49,859 bases of DNA from Massilia sp. YIM B02763 (GTDB lineage Bacteria > Pseudomonadota > Gammaproteobacteria > Burkholderiales > Burkholderiaceae_D), in contig NZ_JASNRD010000011.1 in NCBI RefSeq assembly GCF_030412015.1, positions 1-49,859 of the forward strand, read 5' to 3'. A program made the translations under genes and the position numbers. This document shows, piece by piece, positions 1 through 8,007 of this stretch. Each line of letters begins with the position of its first letter. The stretch's first letter is position 1. The notes beneath the pieces were generated by a model. The model saw only the letters and a list, made by a program, of their open reading frames with translations, did no database searches and was not told the origin of the DNA.

Positions 1-2349
1 AACATCAAGCTGAAGAAGAACTTCCAGGGCACCCGCTTCGCCGCCGAATCCGGCGACACCCAGCACGGCGGCGGCCAGACCCACCGCGCTTCGCTGAGCA
101 GCGGCATCGGCGACATCGACACCGACGGCTACAACGCCTTCTTCACGGCCGAGTGGCGCCACCAGGGTGCGATCAAGATCTCCGATCGCCTCGGCAACGA
201 CTGGACCAATCTCGACTGGCGTACGCGCGGCGGCAACGACCTGACCTACGGCGTGCCCACCTCGCGCCTGGGTTACCTGACCGCGGCCAGCTCGCCGTTC
301 CTGTACAACCCGTCGGGTGCCGGCGGCGTCAACAACGCGGCCAACTTCCAGTTCCTGGATCCGAGCTGCAACTACGGCAAGTACATGGCGGGCGGCTGCG
401 CGGTGACGGACAACGTTGGTTATATCCAGCCGGAAACCGAAAACCTGAACATCTTGATCGGCATGACCAAGAAGCTGAACGCGGACTGGGAACTGGCGTT
501 CAAGGGTTCGATGTTCAAGCGCGACAACACCAACAACCGCGGCATCGGCCCGACCTACAGCCAGACCAGCTTCAACGGCTATAACGTCATCAACGGCAAC
601 ACGCTGATCCCGGCACTGGGCGCGCGCACGACCACGTTCGGCAAGGGTGCGCAGATCGGCGCCGGCCTCGTCAACCCGTTTGGCGACGGTACCCGCCTGT
701 ACGGCTATATCCCGGGCGTGCCGGAATCGTCGGCGCAGGACAACAGCGCCACCACCACTCGCTTCGCGCTCGACCTGACCGGCCACGCCTACGGCTGGGA
801 CCTGCAGTTCGCCGGCGGCCTGACCAAGTCGAAGGCCGACATCGACTACAGCGGCTACGTCAACCGCGTGGCCCTGTACGACCTGATCGGCGCAGGCAAG
901 TGGAACGTGCTGGGCGGTAATTCGCCGGACCTGCTGAACCAGGTCGCGCCGCACTTCTCGAATACCCTGGAATCGAAGCTGAACTACCTTGACGCCGTCG
1001 GTTCGCGCGAACTGATGCAACTGGGCGCCGGCCCGCTGGCCCTGGCTGCCGGCGTGCACTGGCACAAGCGTACCTGGGATGCGCCGCCGTCCGAACTGAC
1101 CCGCATCGGCGCCGTCGGCAACACCTCGGCCTTCGTGATCGGCGACGAAACCAATACCGCCGGCTTCGCCGAACTGCAGGCGACCCCGATCAAGAACCTG
1201 GAACTGCACGTGTCGGGCCGCTACGACCATTACGACACCTACGGTCACTCGTTCACGCCGGCGGCCAGCTTCAAGTGGACGCAGTCCGAGAAGTTCGCCG
1301 TGCGCGGTACCTTCGCGCGTGGCTTCCGCGCACCGAACCCGGCCGAGACCGGCAATTCGGGTTCGTTCTTCTCGTTCAACGGCATCGACGACCCGATCCT
1401 GTGCCCGACCGGCAACCAGAACGCGGCCGGCACCCCGAAGACCGGCGCCTGCGGCATCCAGCCGACCTACGTGCAGCGTCCGAGCTCGGATCTGTCGCCT
1501 GAGAAATCGAAGTCCTACACCCTGGGCGTCGTCCTCGAGCCGTTCAAGGGCCTGAACGCGACCGTCGACTACTACAAGATCGACGTCAAGAACCAGATCG
1601 TGACCGCGGCCGGCAACGACCCGAGCTACGTCCCGACCTTCGTACGCGGCAACCCGGTGCCGGTCGACATCTCCGACGGCAATGGCGGCACCTACCTGGC
1701 TACCCCGGCGGTCGGCCCGATCCTGTTCGCCGAATCGGGCTACGTGAACGCCGGCTCGACCAAGACCGACGGTATCGAAGCGGACATCGGCTACCGCTGG
1801 CGCCTGCCGAGCGACCTGGGTACGCTGCGCGCGAACCTGAGCGCTGCGCACACGTTCAGCTACGAGCAGGAAATCGCCGGCAAGACCTACCAGCTGGCCG
1901 GTACCCACGGCCCGTCGGTGGTGTCGGGTGCGACCGGTTCGCCGAAGAACCGTGCGCAATTCACCCTCGGCTATGCCAAGGGTCCGCTGGACGTGAACGC
2001 CACGGTGAACTACACCAGCGACTTCTCGGCACTGGATCCGGCCGCCGGCTATACCGACTGCGCGACGATCGCACGCGACATCACCAGCCGCAACTACTTC
2101 CAGAACCTGGTTCAGCCGGATGCGTTCTGCCACGTTGCATCGTTCACCACGACCAACCTGAACGTGCAGTACAAGCTGAGCGAGAACCTGACGCTGCGCG
2201 GCGCCATCCTGAACGTGTTCGACAAGCAGCCTCCGCTGGATCCGAACACCTACGGCAACTCGACCGTGCAGACCGCGTACAACGCGTCGCTGCACCAAGC
2301 GGGCGCCGTGGGCCGCTTCTTCAGCCTGGGCCTGGCCTACACCTTCTGA
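1..2349 (+). CDS. TonB-dependent outer-membrane receptor, 3' part
   Basis: The reading frame is open from base 1 to a TGA at 2347-2349, giving 782 residues without a start, so the signal peptide and most of the plug lie outside the window. What remains is barrel-like: alternating aromatic/polar beta-strand segments, a mid-barrel stretch with the RGFRAPN motif near 1318-1338 that is typical of TonB-dependent receptors, and a C-terminus ending in GLAYTF with the terminal aromatic residue expected of outer-membrane proteins. Cysteine pairs (for example near 1401/1449) may staple extracellular loops. The family imports siderophores, cobalamin or sugars through TonB-ExbBD energy; the substrate cannot be told from the sequence. 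A strong terminator follows directly, so it ends its transcription unit. Confidence 0.93.
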   Translation, partial: NIKLKKNFQGTRFAAESGDTQHGGGQTHRASLSSGIGDIDTDGYNAFFTAEWRHQGAIKISDRLGNDWTNLDWRTRGGNDLTYGVPTSRLGYLTAASSPFLYNPSGAGGVNNAANFQFLDPSCNYGKYMAGGCAVTDNVGYIQPETENLNILIGMTKKLNADWELAFKGSMFKRDNTNNRGIGPTYSQTSFNGYNVINGNTLIPALGARTTTFGKGAQIGAGLVNPFGDGTRLYGYIPGVPESSAQDNSATTTRFALDLTGHAYGWDLQFAGGLTKSKADIDYSGYVNRVALYDLIGAGKWNVLGGNSPDLLNQVAPHFSNTLESKLNYLDAVGSRELMQLGAGPLALAAGVHWHKRTWDAPPSELTRIGAVGNTSAFVIGDETNTAGFAELQATPIKNLELHVSGRYDHYDTYGHSFTPAASFKWTQSEKFAVRGTFARGFRAPNPAETGNSGSFFSFNGIDDPILCPTGNQNAAGTPKTGACGIQPTYVQRPSSDLSPEKSKSYTLGVVLEPFKGLNATVDYYKIDVKNQIVTAAGNDPSYVPTFVRGNPVPVDISDGNGGTYLATPAVGPILFAESGYVNAGSTKTDGIEADIGYRWRLPSDLGTLRANLSAAHTFSYEQEIAGKTYQLAGTHGPSVVSGATGSPKNRAQFTLGYAKGPLDVNATVNYTSDFSALDPAAGYTDCATIARDITSRNYFQNLVQPDAFCHVASFTTTNLNVQYKLSENLTLRGAILNVFDKQPPLDPNTYGNSTVQTAYNASLHQAGAVGRFFSLGLAYTF

Positions 2350-2373
2350 TCGCCTAGCGTGACGTAGGGACAG

Positions 2374-2407
2374 GGCGGCACGACCTCGCGGTCGTGCCGC
2401 CTTTTTC
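2374..2407 (+). terminator. Rho-independent terminator of the TonB receptor gene
   Basis: A perfect 11-bp stem (GGCGGCACGAC at 2374-2384 with GTCGTGCCGCC at 2391-2401), a 6-nt loop and a T-run at 2402-2406, starting 25 bases after the stop codon. Confidence 0.92.
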
Positions 2408-2486
2408 TTTGTGCTCGTATCGGGCGCGCCCGATCCCGCTCCCTCCCTAGAATCGATAGCAAATCGACATTTGCAAGGAGGAGCAC

Positions 2487-3104
2487 ATGCTGAATATCGG
2501 AGTGATCGTCGGCAGTACCCGCCCTGGCCGCAAGGCGCCGGCCGTGGCCGACTGGGTGATGGACGTTGCCGGCATGCGCGGCGACGCGATCTACGAACTG
2601 GTCGACATCGCCGACTTCGACCTGCCGCTGCTGGACGAGCCCGTGCCGCCGTCGCAGGGCCAGTATACGAAACCGCACACGCAGGCCTGGGCCGCGCGCA
2701 TCGCCAGCTTCGACGGCTTCGTGTTCGTCACGCCGGAATACAACCACGGCACTTCCGGCGCGCTCAAGAACGCCATCGATTTCCTGTACAAGGAGTGGAA
2801 CAACAAGGCCGCCGGCTTCGTCGGCTACGGCAGCGTGGGCGGCGCCCGCGCCATCGAAAGCCTGCGCCTCGTGATGGGCGAACTGATGGTGGCCGACGTG
2901 CGCGCCCAGGTGATGCTGTCGCTGTTCACCGATTTTGCCGACGGCAAGGTCAACCCGCCCGAGCGCCAGGTCGAGGCGCTCGATGCCATGCTCGACCAGG
3001 TGGTGGCGTGGAGCAGGGCGTTCCAGCCCCTGCGCGGCGCGACGCCGCCCGACGATGCGGCCGACGGCGCGCCGCCGCACGGGCGCCGGGTGAGCAGCAT
3101 GTGA
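2487..3104 (+). CDS. NADPH-dependent FMN reductase family protein
   Basis: A 205-residue flavodoxin-like protein. The phosphate-binding loop GSTRPGRK lies at residues 9-16, the TPEYNHG motif that stacks on the flavin at 82-88, and a second glycine-rich flavin contact GYGSVGGARA from about residue 113. These are the hallmark motifs of the NADPH-dependent FMN reductase / azoreductase / chromate reductase family (ChrR, YieF, ArsH relatives). Members reduce FMN or quinones with NAD(P)H in the cytosol; the physiological substrate here is unknown. The start is fixed by a strong AAGGAGG-like ribosome site just upstream of the ATG. The C-terminal 20 residues are proline/arginine-rich and probably disordered. 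It lies between a terminator and the TapT gene and may be co-transcribed with the latter. Confidence 0.9.
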   Translation: MLNIGVIVGSTRPGRKAPAVADWVMDVAGMRGDAIYELVDIADFDLPLLDEPVPPSQGQYTKPHTQAWAARIASFDGFVFVTPEYNHGTSGALKNAIDFLYKEWNNKAAGFVGYGSVGGARAIESLRLVMGELMVADVRAQVMLSLFTDFADGKVNPPERQVEALDAMLDQVVAWSRAFQPLRGATPPDDAADGAPPHGRRVSSM

Positions 3105-3141
3105 TGCGTTCCCGTCGTGGGCGGCGCTACAATCGCGGCCC

Positions 3142-3780
3142 ATGACGATTCCTTCCATCCCCCATCGCCGCGCGACCTGCGCCGCCTGCCTGCGCGCGCA
3201 AAGCGACTGCATCTGCCGCTGGGCGGCGCCCGTGGCCGCCGCCGTCGAACTGCTCGTGCTGCAGCATCCGCTCGAAGTGCGCAACGCCAAGAACAGCGCG
3301 CGCCTGCTGCACCTGTGCCTGCCCGGCAGCCGCCTGGCCGTCGGCGAAGCCTTCGATCCCGCCGAGCTCGCCGGCCTGCTGGAAGCGGGCGGCAGAACCC
3401 CCATCCTGCTGTATCCCGACACGCCCGGCGACGCGGCGCTGGGCATCGCGCCGCCGCCGGCGCTGGACGAGGCCTTGCTGGCCCAGCCCGGCCTGCTCCG
3501 GCTCGCCGTGCTGGACGGCACCTGGCGCAAGAGCCGCAAGATGCTGTACCTGAATCCCGCGCTGCAGCGCCTGCCGCGCCTGGCGCTGCGCGACGTGCCG
3601 GCGTCGGGCTACCGGATCCGCAAGGCGCATGCGCCGCACCAGCTGTCGACGCTGGAAGCGGTAGCGCATGCGCTTGGACAGATCGACAACGATCCAGCCC
3701 GTTACCGGCCTCTGCTGGCCGCGTTTGACGGTTTTGTGCAACAACAAGCCGCAAAAACACTGCACTTGAACCCTTCTTGA
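3142..3780 (+). CDS. tapT: tRNA-uridine aminocarboxypropyltransferase (DTW domain)
   Basis: A 212-residue DTW-domain protein. The signature DGTW is at residues 125-128, followed by RKSRKM, and the N-terminus holds a cysteine cluster (C13, C16, C23, C25) like the zinc-binding knuckle of TapT/YfiP proteins. By family, it transfers the 3-amino-3-carboxypropyl group of S-adenosylmethionine to uridine 47 in the variable loop of some tRNAs (acp3U47), contributing to thermal stability and genome integrity. The upstream TACAAT at 3128-3133 resembles a -10 box and lies so close to the ATG that a transcript from it would be nearly leaderless. The stop codon overlaps the -35 box of the next gene's promoter. 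The family assignment is firm; the symbol is by homology. Confidence 0.85.
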   Translation: MTIPSIPHRRATCAACLRAQSDCICRWAAPVAAAVELLVLQHPLEVRNAKNSARLLHLCLPGSRLAVGEAFDPAELAGLLEAGGRTPILLYPDTPGDAALGIAPPPALDEALLAQPGLLRLAVLDGTWRKSRKMLYLNPALQRLPRLALRDVPASGYRIRKAHAPHQLSTLEAVAHALGQIDNDPARYRPLLAAFDGFVQQQAAKTLHLNPS

Positions 3781-3804
3781 CATCGGCGTACTATACTGTA
3801 TAAA
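3777..3804 (+). promoter_or_regulatory. sigma-70 promoter of the PA0069-family radical SAM gene
   Basis: A consensus -35 box TTGACA at 3777-3782 and a TATAAA -10 at 3799-3804, spaced by 16 bp. The -10 box lies inside the LexA operator, the arrangement expected for a repressible SOS promoter. The -35 box overlaps the stop codon of the upstream tapT gene. Confidence 0.75.
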
Positions 3805-3813
3805 CATACAGTA
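3794..3813. promoter_or_regulatory. LexA box (SOS operator)
   Basis: The sequence TACTGTATAAACATACAGTA is a perfect dyad with 8-bp arms and a 4-bp centre. It contains the CTGT-N8-ACAG core and matches the E. coli-type LexA consensus in all arm positions. It overlaps the -10 box and lies 18 bases upstream of the GTG start, so LexA binding should block transcription until DNA damage. Confidence 0.88.
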
Positions 3814-3831
3814 CTTTTTAAGGAGCGCCGT

Positions 3832-5031
3832 GTGAACCGGGCAAAAGCCAGCATGATCGCAAATCGTGGCCGCGTGGAAACGCAGGTGATGTTGCCGTTT
3901 CCGCCCAAAGCTGCCTCAGTGGCGCCGTTGAAAGGCCGCGGCGCCGTCACCAATATCCAGGGCCGCTACGAAGTCAACGGCCGCGAACGCTTCGACGACG
4001 GCTGGAGCGTGCCGGGCGTGGCGGAAGACACGCCGGCGCCGCTCAAGACCGAAGTCACGGACGAGATCGCAAAAAGCATCCTCAGCCGCAATACCTCGCC
4101 CGACATCCCCTTCAGCGTCTCGCTGAATCCCTACCGCGGCTGCGAGCACGGCTGCATCTATTGCTTCGCGCGGCCGACGCACGCCTACCTGGGCCTGTCG
4201 CCGGGCCTGGACTTCGAAAGCCGGCTGTTCGCCAAGGTGAATGCCGCCGACCTGCTGCGCCAGGAGCTCGCGCGTCCCGGCTACGTGCCCGAGAACATCG
4301 CGATCGGCGTGAATACGGACGCCTACCAGCCCTGCGAGCGCGAGCGCCGCATCACGCGCGAGGTGCTGGAAGTGCTGGGCGAGTGCAACCACCCCTACGG
4401 CCTGATCACCAAGTCGGCGCTGATCGAGCGCGACATCGACCTGATCGCGCCGATGGCCGAGAAGGGCCTGGCCTGCGCCGCCATCACCCTGACCACGCTG
4501 GACGGCGAAATCTCGCGCACGCTGGAACCGCGCGCCGCCGCACCGGCCCGGCGCCTGCGCGCGATCCGGACGCTGACGGAAGCGGGCATTCCCGTCAGCG
4601 TCAGCGTGGCGCCGATCATCCCTTTCGTGACGGAACCGGAAATCGAGCGCATCCTCGAGGCCGCCAAGGACGCCGGCGCCGTCGGCGCCCACTACACGGT
4701 GCTGCGCATGCCCTGGGAAGTCAATCCTCTGTTCCAGCAATGGCTGCACGCCCACTTCCCGGATCGGGCCCAGCGCGTGATGAACCGCATCCGCGACATG
4801 CGCGGCGGCAAGGACTACGACAGCGACTTCGGCAAGCGCATGCAGGGCGAGGGGGTGTGGGCCGACCTGATCCGACAGCGCTTCACCAAGGCCGTGAAAC
4901 GCTTGGGGCTGGAAGGAAGGATGAGCCGCTTCAATGTCAGCGACGGCACGCAGTTCCGCCGTCCGCTGGTGGTGCCGAAGCCGGTCGCCAAGCCGAGCAG
5001 CGCGAAGGCGGCGCAGATGGATCTGTTTTGA
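3832..5031 (+). CDS. PA0069-family radical SAM protein, probably SOS-induced
   Basis: A 399-residue protein. The radical SAM cluster motif CEHGCIYC places the [4Fe-4S] ligands at C104, C108 and C111 (CX3CX2C spacing, as in spore photoproduct lyase SplB and its relatives). The GTG start is chosen because AAGGAG at 3820-3825 sits six bases upstream. The N-terminal hundred residues are family-specific; the C-terminal part after about residue 300 contains basic segments that could bind nucleic acid. The family's reaction is not known to me. The perfect LexA box in the promoter ties it to DNA damage, and the similarity to SplB-type enzymes makes a DNA or RNA lesion-repair role an attractive inference, but nothing here proves the substrate. 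Confidence 0.85.
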   Translation: MNRAKASMIANRGRVETQVMLPFPPKAASVAPLKGRGAVTNIQGRYEVNGRERFDDGWSVPGVAEDTPAPLKTEVTDEIAKSILSRNTSPDIPFSVSLNPYRGCEHGCIYCFARPTHAYLGLSPGLDFESRLFAKVNAADLLRQELARPGYVPENIAIGVNTDAYQPCERERRITREVLEVLGECNHPYGLITKSALIERDIDLIAPMAEKGLACAAITLTTLDGEISRTLEPRAAAPARRLRAIRTLTEAGIPVSVSVAPIIPFVTEPEIERILEAAKDAGAVGAHYTVLRMPWEVNPLFQQWLHAHFPDRAQRVMNRIRDMRGGKDYDSDFGKRMQGEGVWADLIRQRFTKAVKRLGLEGRMSRFNVSDGTQFRRPLVVPKPVAKPSSAKAAQMDLF

Positions 5032-5073
5032 CCGTACCGGCTTGCCGATACGCGTTGCCGGCGAGTGCTTAGC

Positions 5074-5625
5074 TTAGGCCAGCCGCGGCGTGTAGCCGGG
5101 CACGAGCGACAGCATATGGGCCGACACGGCCTCGCCATGCAGCCGCAGCCGCTTGCGCGCCAGGCACTCGTAGACGGCGCCGGCCTTGTGCGCGAGCGTC
5201 AGGCTCGGCAAGTTGCCTTCGGCGACGACGATCTCGACCCTGTTCTGGTCGAGTTGCCGGAATGCGTAGTCGGCCAGTGCGCCGACGGCGGCCAGCGCGG
5301 CGTCCTGGCGCTGGGCGGATTCGCGCACCCAGTAGCCCAGGTTGCAGAAGCCGTTCAGGCGGTTGAACTGGTTCAGGCCGGCGACGCCGACGAAGGTCTT
5401 GCCGTCCGAACGGAAGATGCCGAATTCGTGGGCGCTGCCGTCGGCGCGGCCGGCGTCGCAGATGGCGACCCAGCTCAATGCTTCCGTTTCGCTGTAGCCG
5501 GGATGGGCCCAGCTCATCCATTTGCCGACGGTGGCTTGCGATTCGCGTACCGCCGCCGCCATGGCGGGCGCATCGGCCGTCGTCAGTGGGCGAAGCAGGA
5601 AAGCGGCGGCGCGGAGCTGGGGCAT
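5074..5625 (-). CDS. GNAT family N-acetyltransferase (RimJ/RimL type)
   Basis: A 183-residue protein with the layout of RimJ/RimL-like acetyltransferases: an N-terminal LRPLTTADAPAM segment, then FGIFRSDGKTFVGVAGLNQF, then a motif A region containing NLGYWVRESAQRQDAALAA that would bind acetyl-CoA. By family it acetylates an N-terminal amine of a protein or a small molecule; the target is unknown. An AAAGG ribosome site lies six bases before the ATG. The gene is convergent with the radical SAM gene (42 bases between stops) and divergent from the NadR-like kinase gene. Confidence 0.85.
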   Translation of the reverse strand: MPQLRAAAFLLRPLTTADAPAMAAAVRESQATVGKWMSWAHPGYSETEALSWVAICDAGRADGSAHEFGIFRSDGKTFVGVAGLNQFNRLNGFCNLGYWVRESAQRQDAALAAVGALADYAFRQLDQNRVEIVVAEGNLPSLTLAHKAGAVYECLARKRLRLHGEAVSAHMLSLVPGYTPRLA

Positions 5626-5660
5626 GCTGGACCTTTCAGGTTGAGATGGTTTCTGTTGTC

Positions 5661-5689
5661 ATCATAACCATCGTTGCTAGTAGGGGCAA
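5661..5689 (-). promoter_or_regulatory. Promoter of the GNAT gene
   Basis: On the minus strand, TTGCCC (5689-5684) and TATGAT (5666-5661) are separated by 17 bp. The predicted start of transcription gives a leader of about 30 bases. Confidence 0.55.
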
Positions 5690-5767
5690 TAGAAGGCCGT
5701 TCGGACGCGGCGTTGTGAGCACGATCACTCTCGGCTACGATGATGCCTTTCAGCATCGGATTCGCCC

Positions 5768-6346
5768 ATGGAGACGCAGCACAGCAGCACGGCCGGCACC
5801 CGAGCACCAATGGAGGGCGATGGCGTTCGCATGGTCGTGTTCGTCGGCGCCGAATCGACGGGCAAGTCGACGCTGGCCGAGTTTCTCGCTCGCGCATACG
5901 GCACCGTGTCGGTGCCGGAAATCGGCCGCTTCATCTGGGAAGAAAAGCAGGGCAGGCTGGGTCCGGACGACTACGTCGAGATCGCCCTGCGCCACCGCCA
6001 GGCCGAGGACGCGGCACGCCCGCAGGCGCGGCGCTGGCTGTTCGTCGACACGAATGCCCTGACCACGCTGTTGCTGGGCATTCAGTTCAAGCAGGTCGGC
6101 GACCCGCCGCCCGCCGCACTGCTGCGCTGCGCGGACGAGTGCAGGACGCGCTATGCCCACACCTTCGTCTGCGCCGACGATATTCCCTACGAAGAACAGG
6201 AAGTACGCGAGAACGAAGCCTGGCGCGGGCGCATCCAGCAACTCGTGCTGCAGGACCTGGAGGCGCGCGGCATTCCCCATACCGTCCTGCACGGCGGCGT
6301 CGAGGAACGCGCGCGCCAGGTGCGGGCCGTGCTCGACGCCGCCTGA
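5768..6346 (+). CDS. NadR-like P-loop ATPase/kinase
   Basis: A 192-residue single-domain P-loop protein. The Walker A motif GAESTGKS is at residues 27-34, preceded by the beta-strand MVVFV. The following EIGRFIWEEKQG and FVDTNALTTLL segments are characteristic of the ribosylnicotinamide-kinase domain of NadR. In NadR that domain phosphorylates nicotinamide riboside; here it stands alone, without the helix-turn-helix and adenylyltransferase domains. It may therefore be a salvage kinase or a different AAA-type kinase. The start is uncertain: ATG codons at 5768 and 5810 are both possible and neither has a good ribosome site. A TACGAT at about 5736 may be the -10 box. Confidence 0.7.
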   Translation: METQHSSTAGTRAPMEGDGVRMVVFVGAESTGKSTLAEFLARAYGTVSVPEIGRFIWEEKQGRLGPDDYVEIALRHRQAEDAARPQARRWLFVDTNALTTLLLGIQFKQVGDPPPAALLRCADECRTRYAHTFVCADDIPYEEQEVRENEAWRGRIQQLVLQDLEARGIPHTVLHGGVEERARQVRAVLDAA

Positions 6347-6433
6347 ATCGACGGCCGAGGCGGACGAACAACAGTTCGGCGCAAGTACTCGTGACGTGCT
6401 GTATGATGCGGCTCCCGAAAACGAAGCCCGCAT

Positions 6434-7069
6434 ATGCTCATCCTTACCATCAAGCAGGGCAAAGAAAAGAGTCTGCTGTCCGGGGATCCCTGGATCTACC
6501 CCTCCGCCATCGACAAGGTCGACGGCCGGCCGCAAGAACGTTCCAAGCCCGGTTTCACCGCGCTCGTGCAATCGTCGTCGCGCCAGTTCCTGGCCCGCGC
6601 GGCGTATAACGCCAAATCGCAGATCGCCGCCCGCATCTGGACCCTGCGCGAGGACGAGCCCGTCGACCACGCGATGATGAAGCGCCGCGTGCAGGCGGCC
6701 GTCGCGCGGCGTGCCATGGCCGTGCGCGGCGCCGATCCGCAAGCCCTGGTCCTGGTGATCGACGGCGACAAGGACGGCCTGCCCGGCCTGCTGGTGCACA
6801 GCTATGGCGGCACCGGCGGTTACCTGGTGTGCCAGTTCAATGCCGCCGGCGTCGATTTGTGGAAAGTGACCATCGTGCAGGCGCTGATCGCTGCGACGGG
6901 TTGCGCCAATGTGTTCGAGCGCAGCGACGAACTGGTGCGCAAAGGCGAAGGACTGCCAGTCATCTGGCGTCCGCTCGCCGGCGACGAGCCGCCGCAGCGC
7001 CTGATGGTGCGCGATGGCCAGCGCCTCTTGCCGACCGACATCCGTACGGGCTTCGTCTATCCGCGCTGA
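6434..7069 (+). pseudogene. Truncated rlmI-like 23S rRNA methyltransferase (N-terminal half only)
   Basis: The 211 residues align collinearly with the N-terminal half of RlmI-type 23S rRNA m5C methyltransferases: the PUA start (GKEKSLLSGDPWIYPSAI), the middle SQIAARIWTL and IDGDKDGLPGLLV motifs, then VFERSDELVRKGEGL. The match stops exactly at TDIRTGF, where intact proteins (about 390 residues) continue with a YLDQRDNR-like motif and the whole Rossmann methyltransferase domain. Instead four unrelated residues and a TGA follow, and only 33 bases separate it from the convergent next gene. No catalytic domain is found downstream, so the gene is a remnant or encodes a PUA-type RNA-binding fragment. 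TATGAT near 6401 may serve as a -10 box. Confidence 0.8.
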
Positions 7070-7102
7070 GCGATCCGGTGCGTGGCAGGCGACGTCGTCG
7101 CG

Positions 7103-7783
7103 TCATCGCGGCCGGCGCAAGTACATGCCCGTGTGCCTGACGTTCATGCCGCCGCACGTACCGTTATCGTCTGCCGCCAGGTAGTCGCCGATCCTGGCAA
7201 GCCTGACCTGGCACCCCGACTGCGCCGCGCCGGCGTGTCGACCGTCGACGTGCAACACACCTGACATGCCGCCGAAATGCGCGATCGGCTCGCCATTCGG
7301 CAGTGTCCCGCCCTCCCAACGCAAGGTGGACAGCATCGCGAGTTCGCCACCCTTGCCCGTCGAGGAGATGCGGATCCTGTTCGGGCCATCCGCCCATACG
7401 CCCACCCAGTCCCCTGGCGGATGGATCGGTGGCGCTGGAAGCATTGCCACGTTCTTCTTCGGCACCCAGGAAACAGACTCGTGCTTCCGGCCCTGATACC
7501 ACACGCAGGACCACTCGGCGTTACTTTTGCCGACCACCACGCGGTCTCCCGGGACCAGATATGCCGGACTCACGCAGGATTCCTTGCGCGCGGGACAACC
7601 GTCCATATCTCCCAAAAAATGTACTTTCTCGCCCTCCCGACCCTGGATCACGCCCAGCCCGAGATGTTCCTGCTCGCTTGGAAACAAGCCGTTTCTGCAA
7701 AAATCGGCGTCCGACACCTGTGCTTGCGCAGCGCTGGCGACAGGTATCAATAGCAGGCAGAGGCGGATGCATGTCGACGTCAT
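7103..7783 (-). CDS. Hypothetical secreted protein
   Basis: I do not recognise a family. The chosen ATG (7783) is preceded by AGGA at seven bases and begins a typical signal peptide with cleavage expected after an AQA motif, so the product is probably periplasmic or secreted (226 residues). An upstream in-frame start adds 18 arginine/proline-rich residues that would spoil the signal peptide. The mature part has about eight cysteines, suggesting disulfides, and an SH3-like middle (CVSPAYLVPGDRVVVGKS...WVPKKNVAML) followed by a PPGDWVGVWADGPNRIRIS segment. Its GC content is visibly lower than that of the neighbours, and it abuts the broken end of the rlmI-like gene, consistent with acquisition. 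Confidence 0.65.
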   Translation of the reverse strand: MTSTCIRLCLLLIPVASAAQAQVSDADFCRNGLFPSEQEHLGLGVIQGREGEKVHFLGDMDGCPARKESCVSPAYLVPGDRVVVGKSNAEWSCVWYQGRKHESVSWVPKKNVAMLPAPPIHPPGDWVGVWADGPNRIRISSTGKGGELAMLSTLRWEGGTLPNGEPIAHFGGMSGVLHVDGRHAGAAQSGCQVRLARIGDYLAADDNGTCGGMNVRHTGMYLRRPR

Positions 7784-7946
7784 GGGGATTCCTGGCGAAG
7801 GGTAGTCCGCTTTCGATGGCGGCGGACGTTTCCTCAAGTGTTCCCTCCCAGGGCGGCGGTGTCAACGTTATCGGCGGATCGTCCCCCGGCAGCCATGGCA
7901 TACAGGCGCGGCCCGATCGCCCAGCCACGCTTTCTCACCATAAAGG

Positions 7947-7992
7947 TTGACACCATCAACGATCATCTATATCTTACGATGCATCTTACGAT
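7947..7992 (+). promoter_or_regulatory. Promoter and tandem operator of the His-rich PadR gene
   Basis: TTGACA at 7947-7952 and TATCTT at 7970-7975 are spaced by 17 bp. Two identical copies of ATCTTACGAT lie at 7971-7980 and 7983-7992, separated by GC; each is itself partly palindromic (ATC....GAT) and the whole is flanked by AT on both sides, making a pseudo-dyad. The copies cover the -10 box and predicted transcription start, the position expected for an autorepressor site. Confidence 0.65.
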
Positions 7993-8007
7993 ATAAGGAT
8001 GCAGGTC

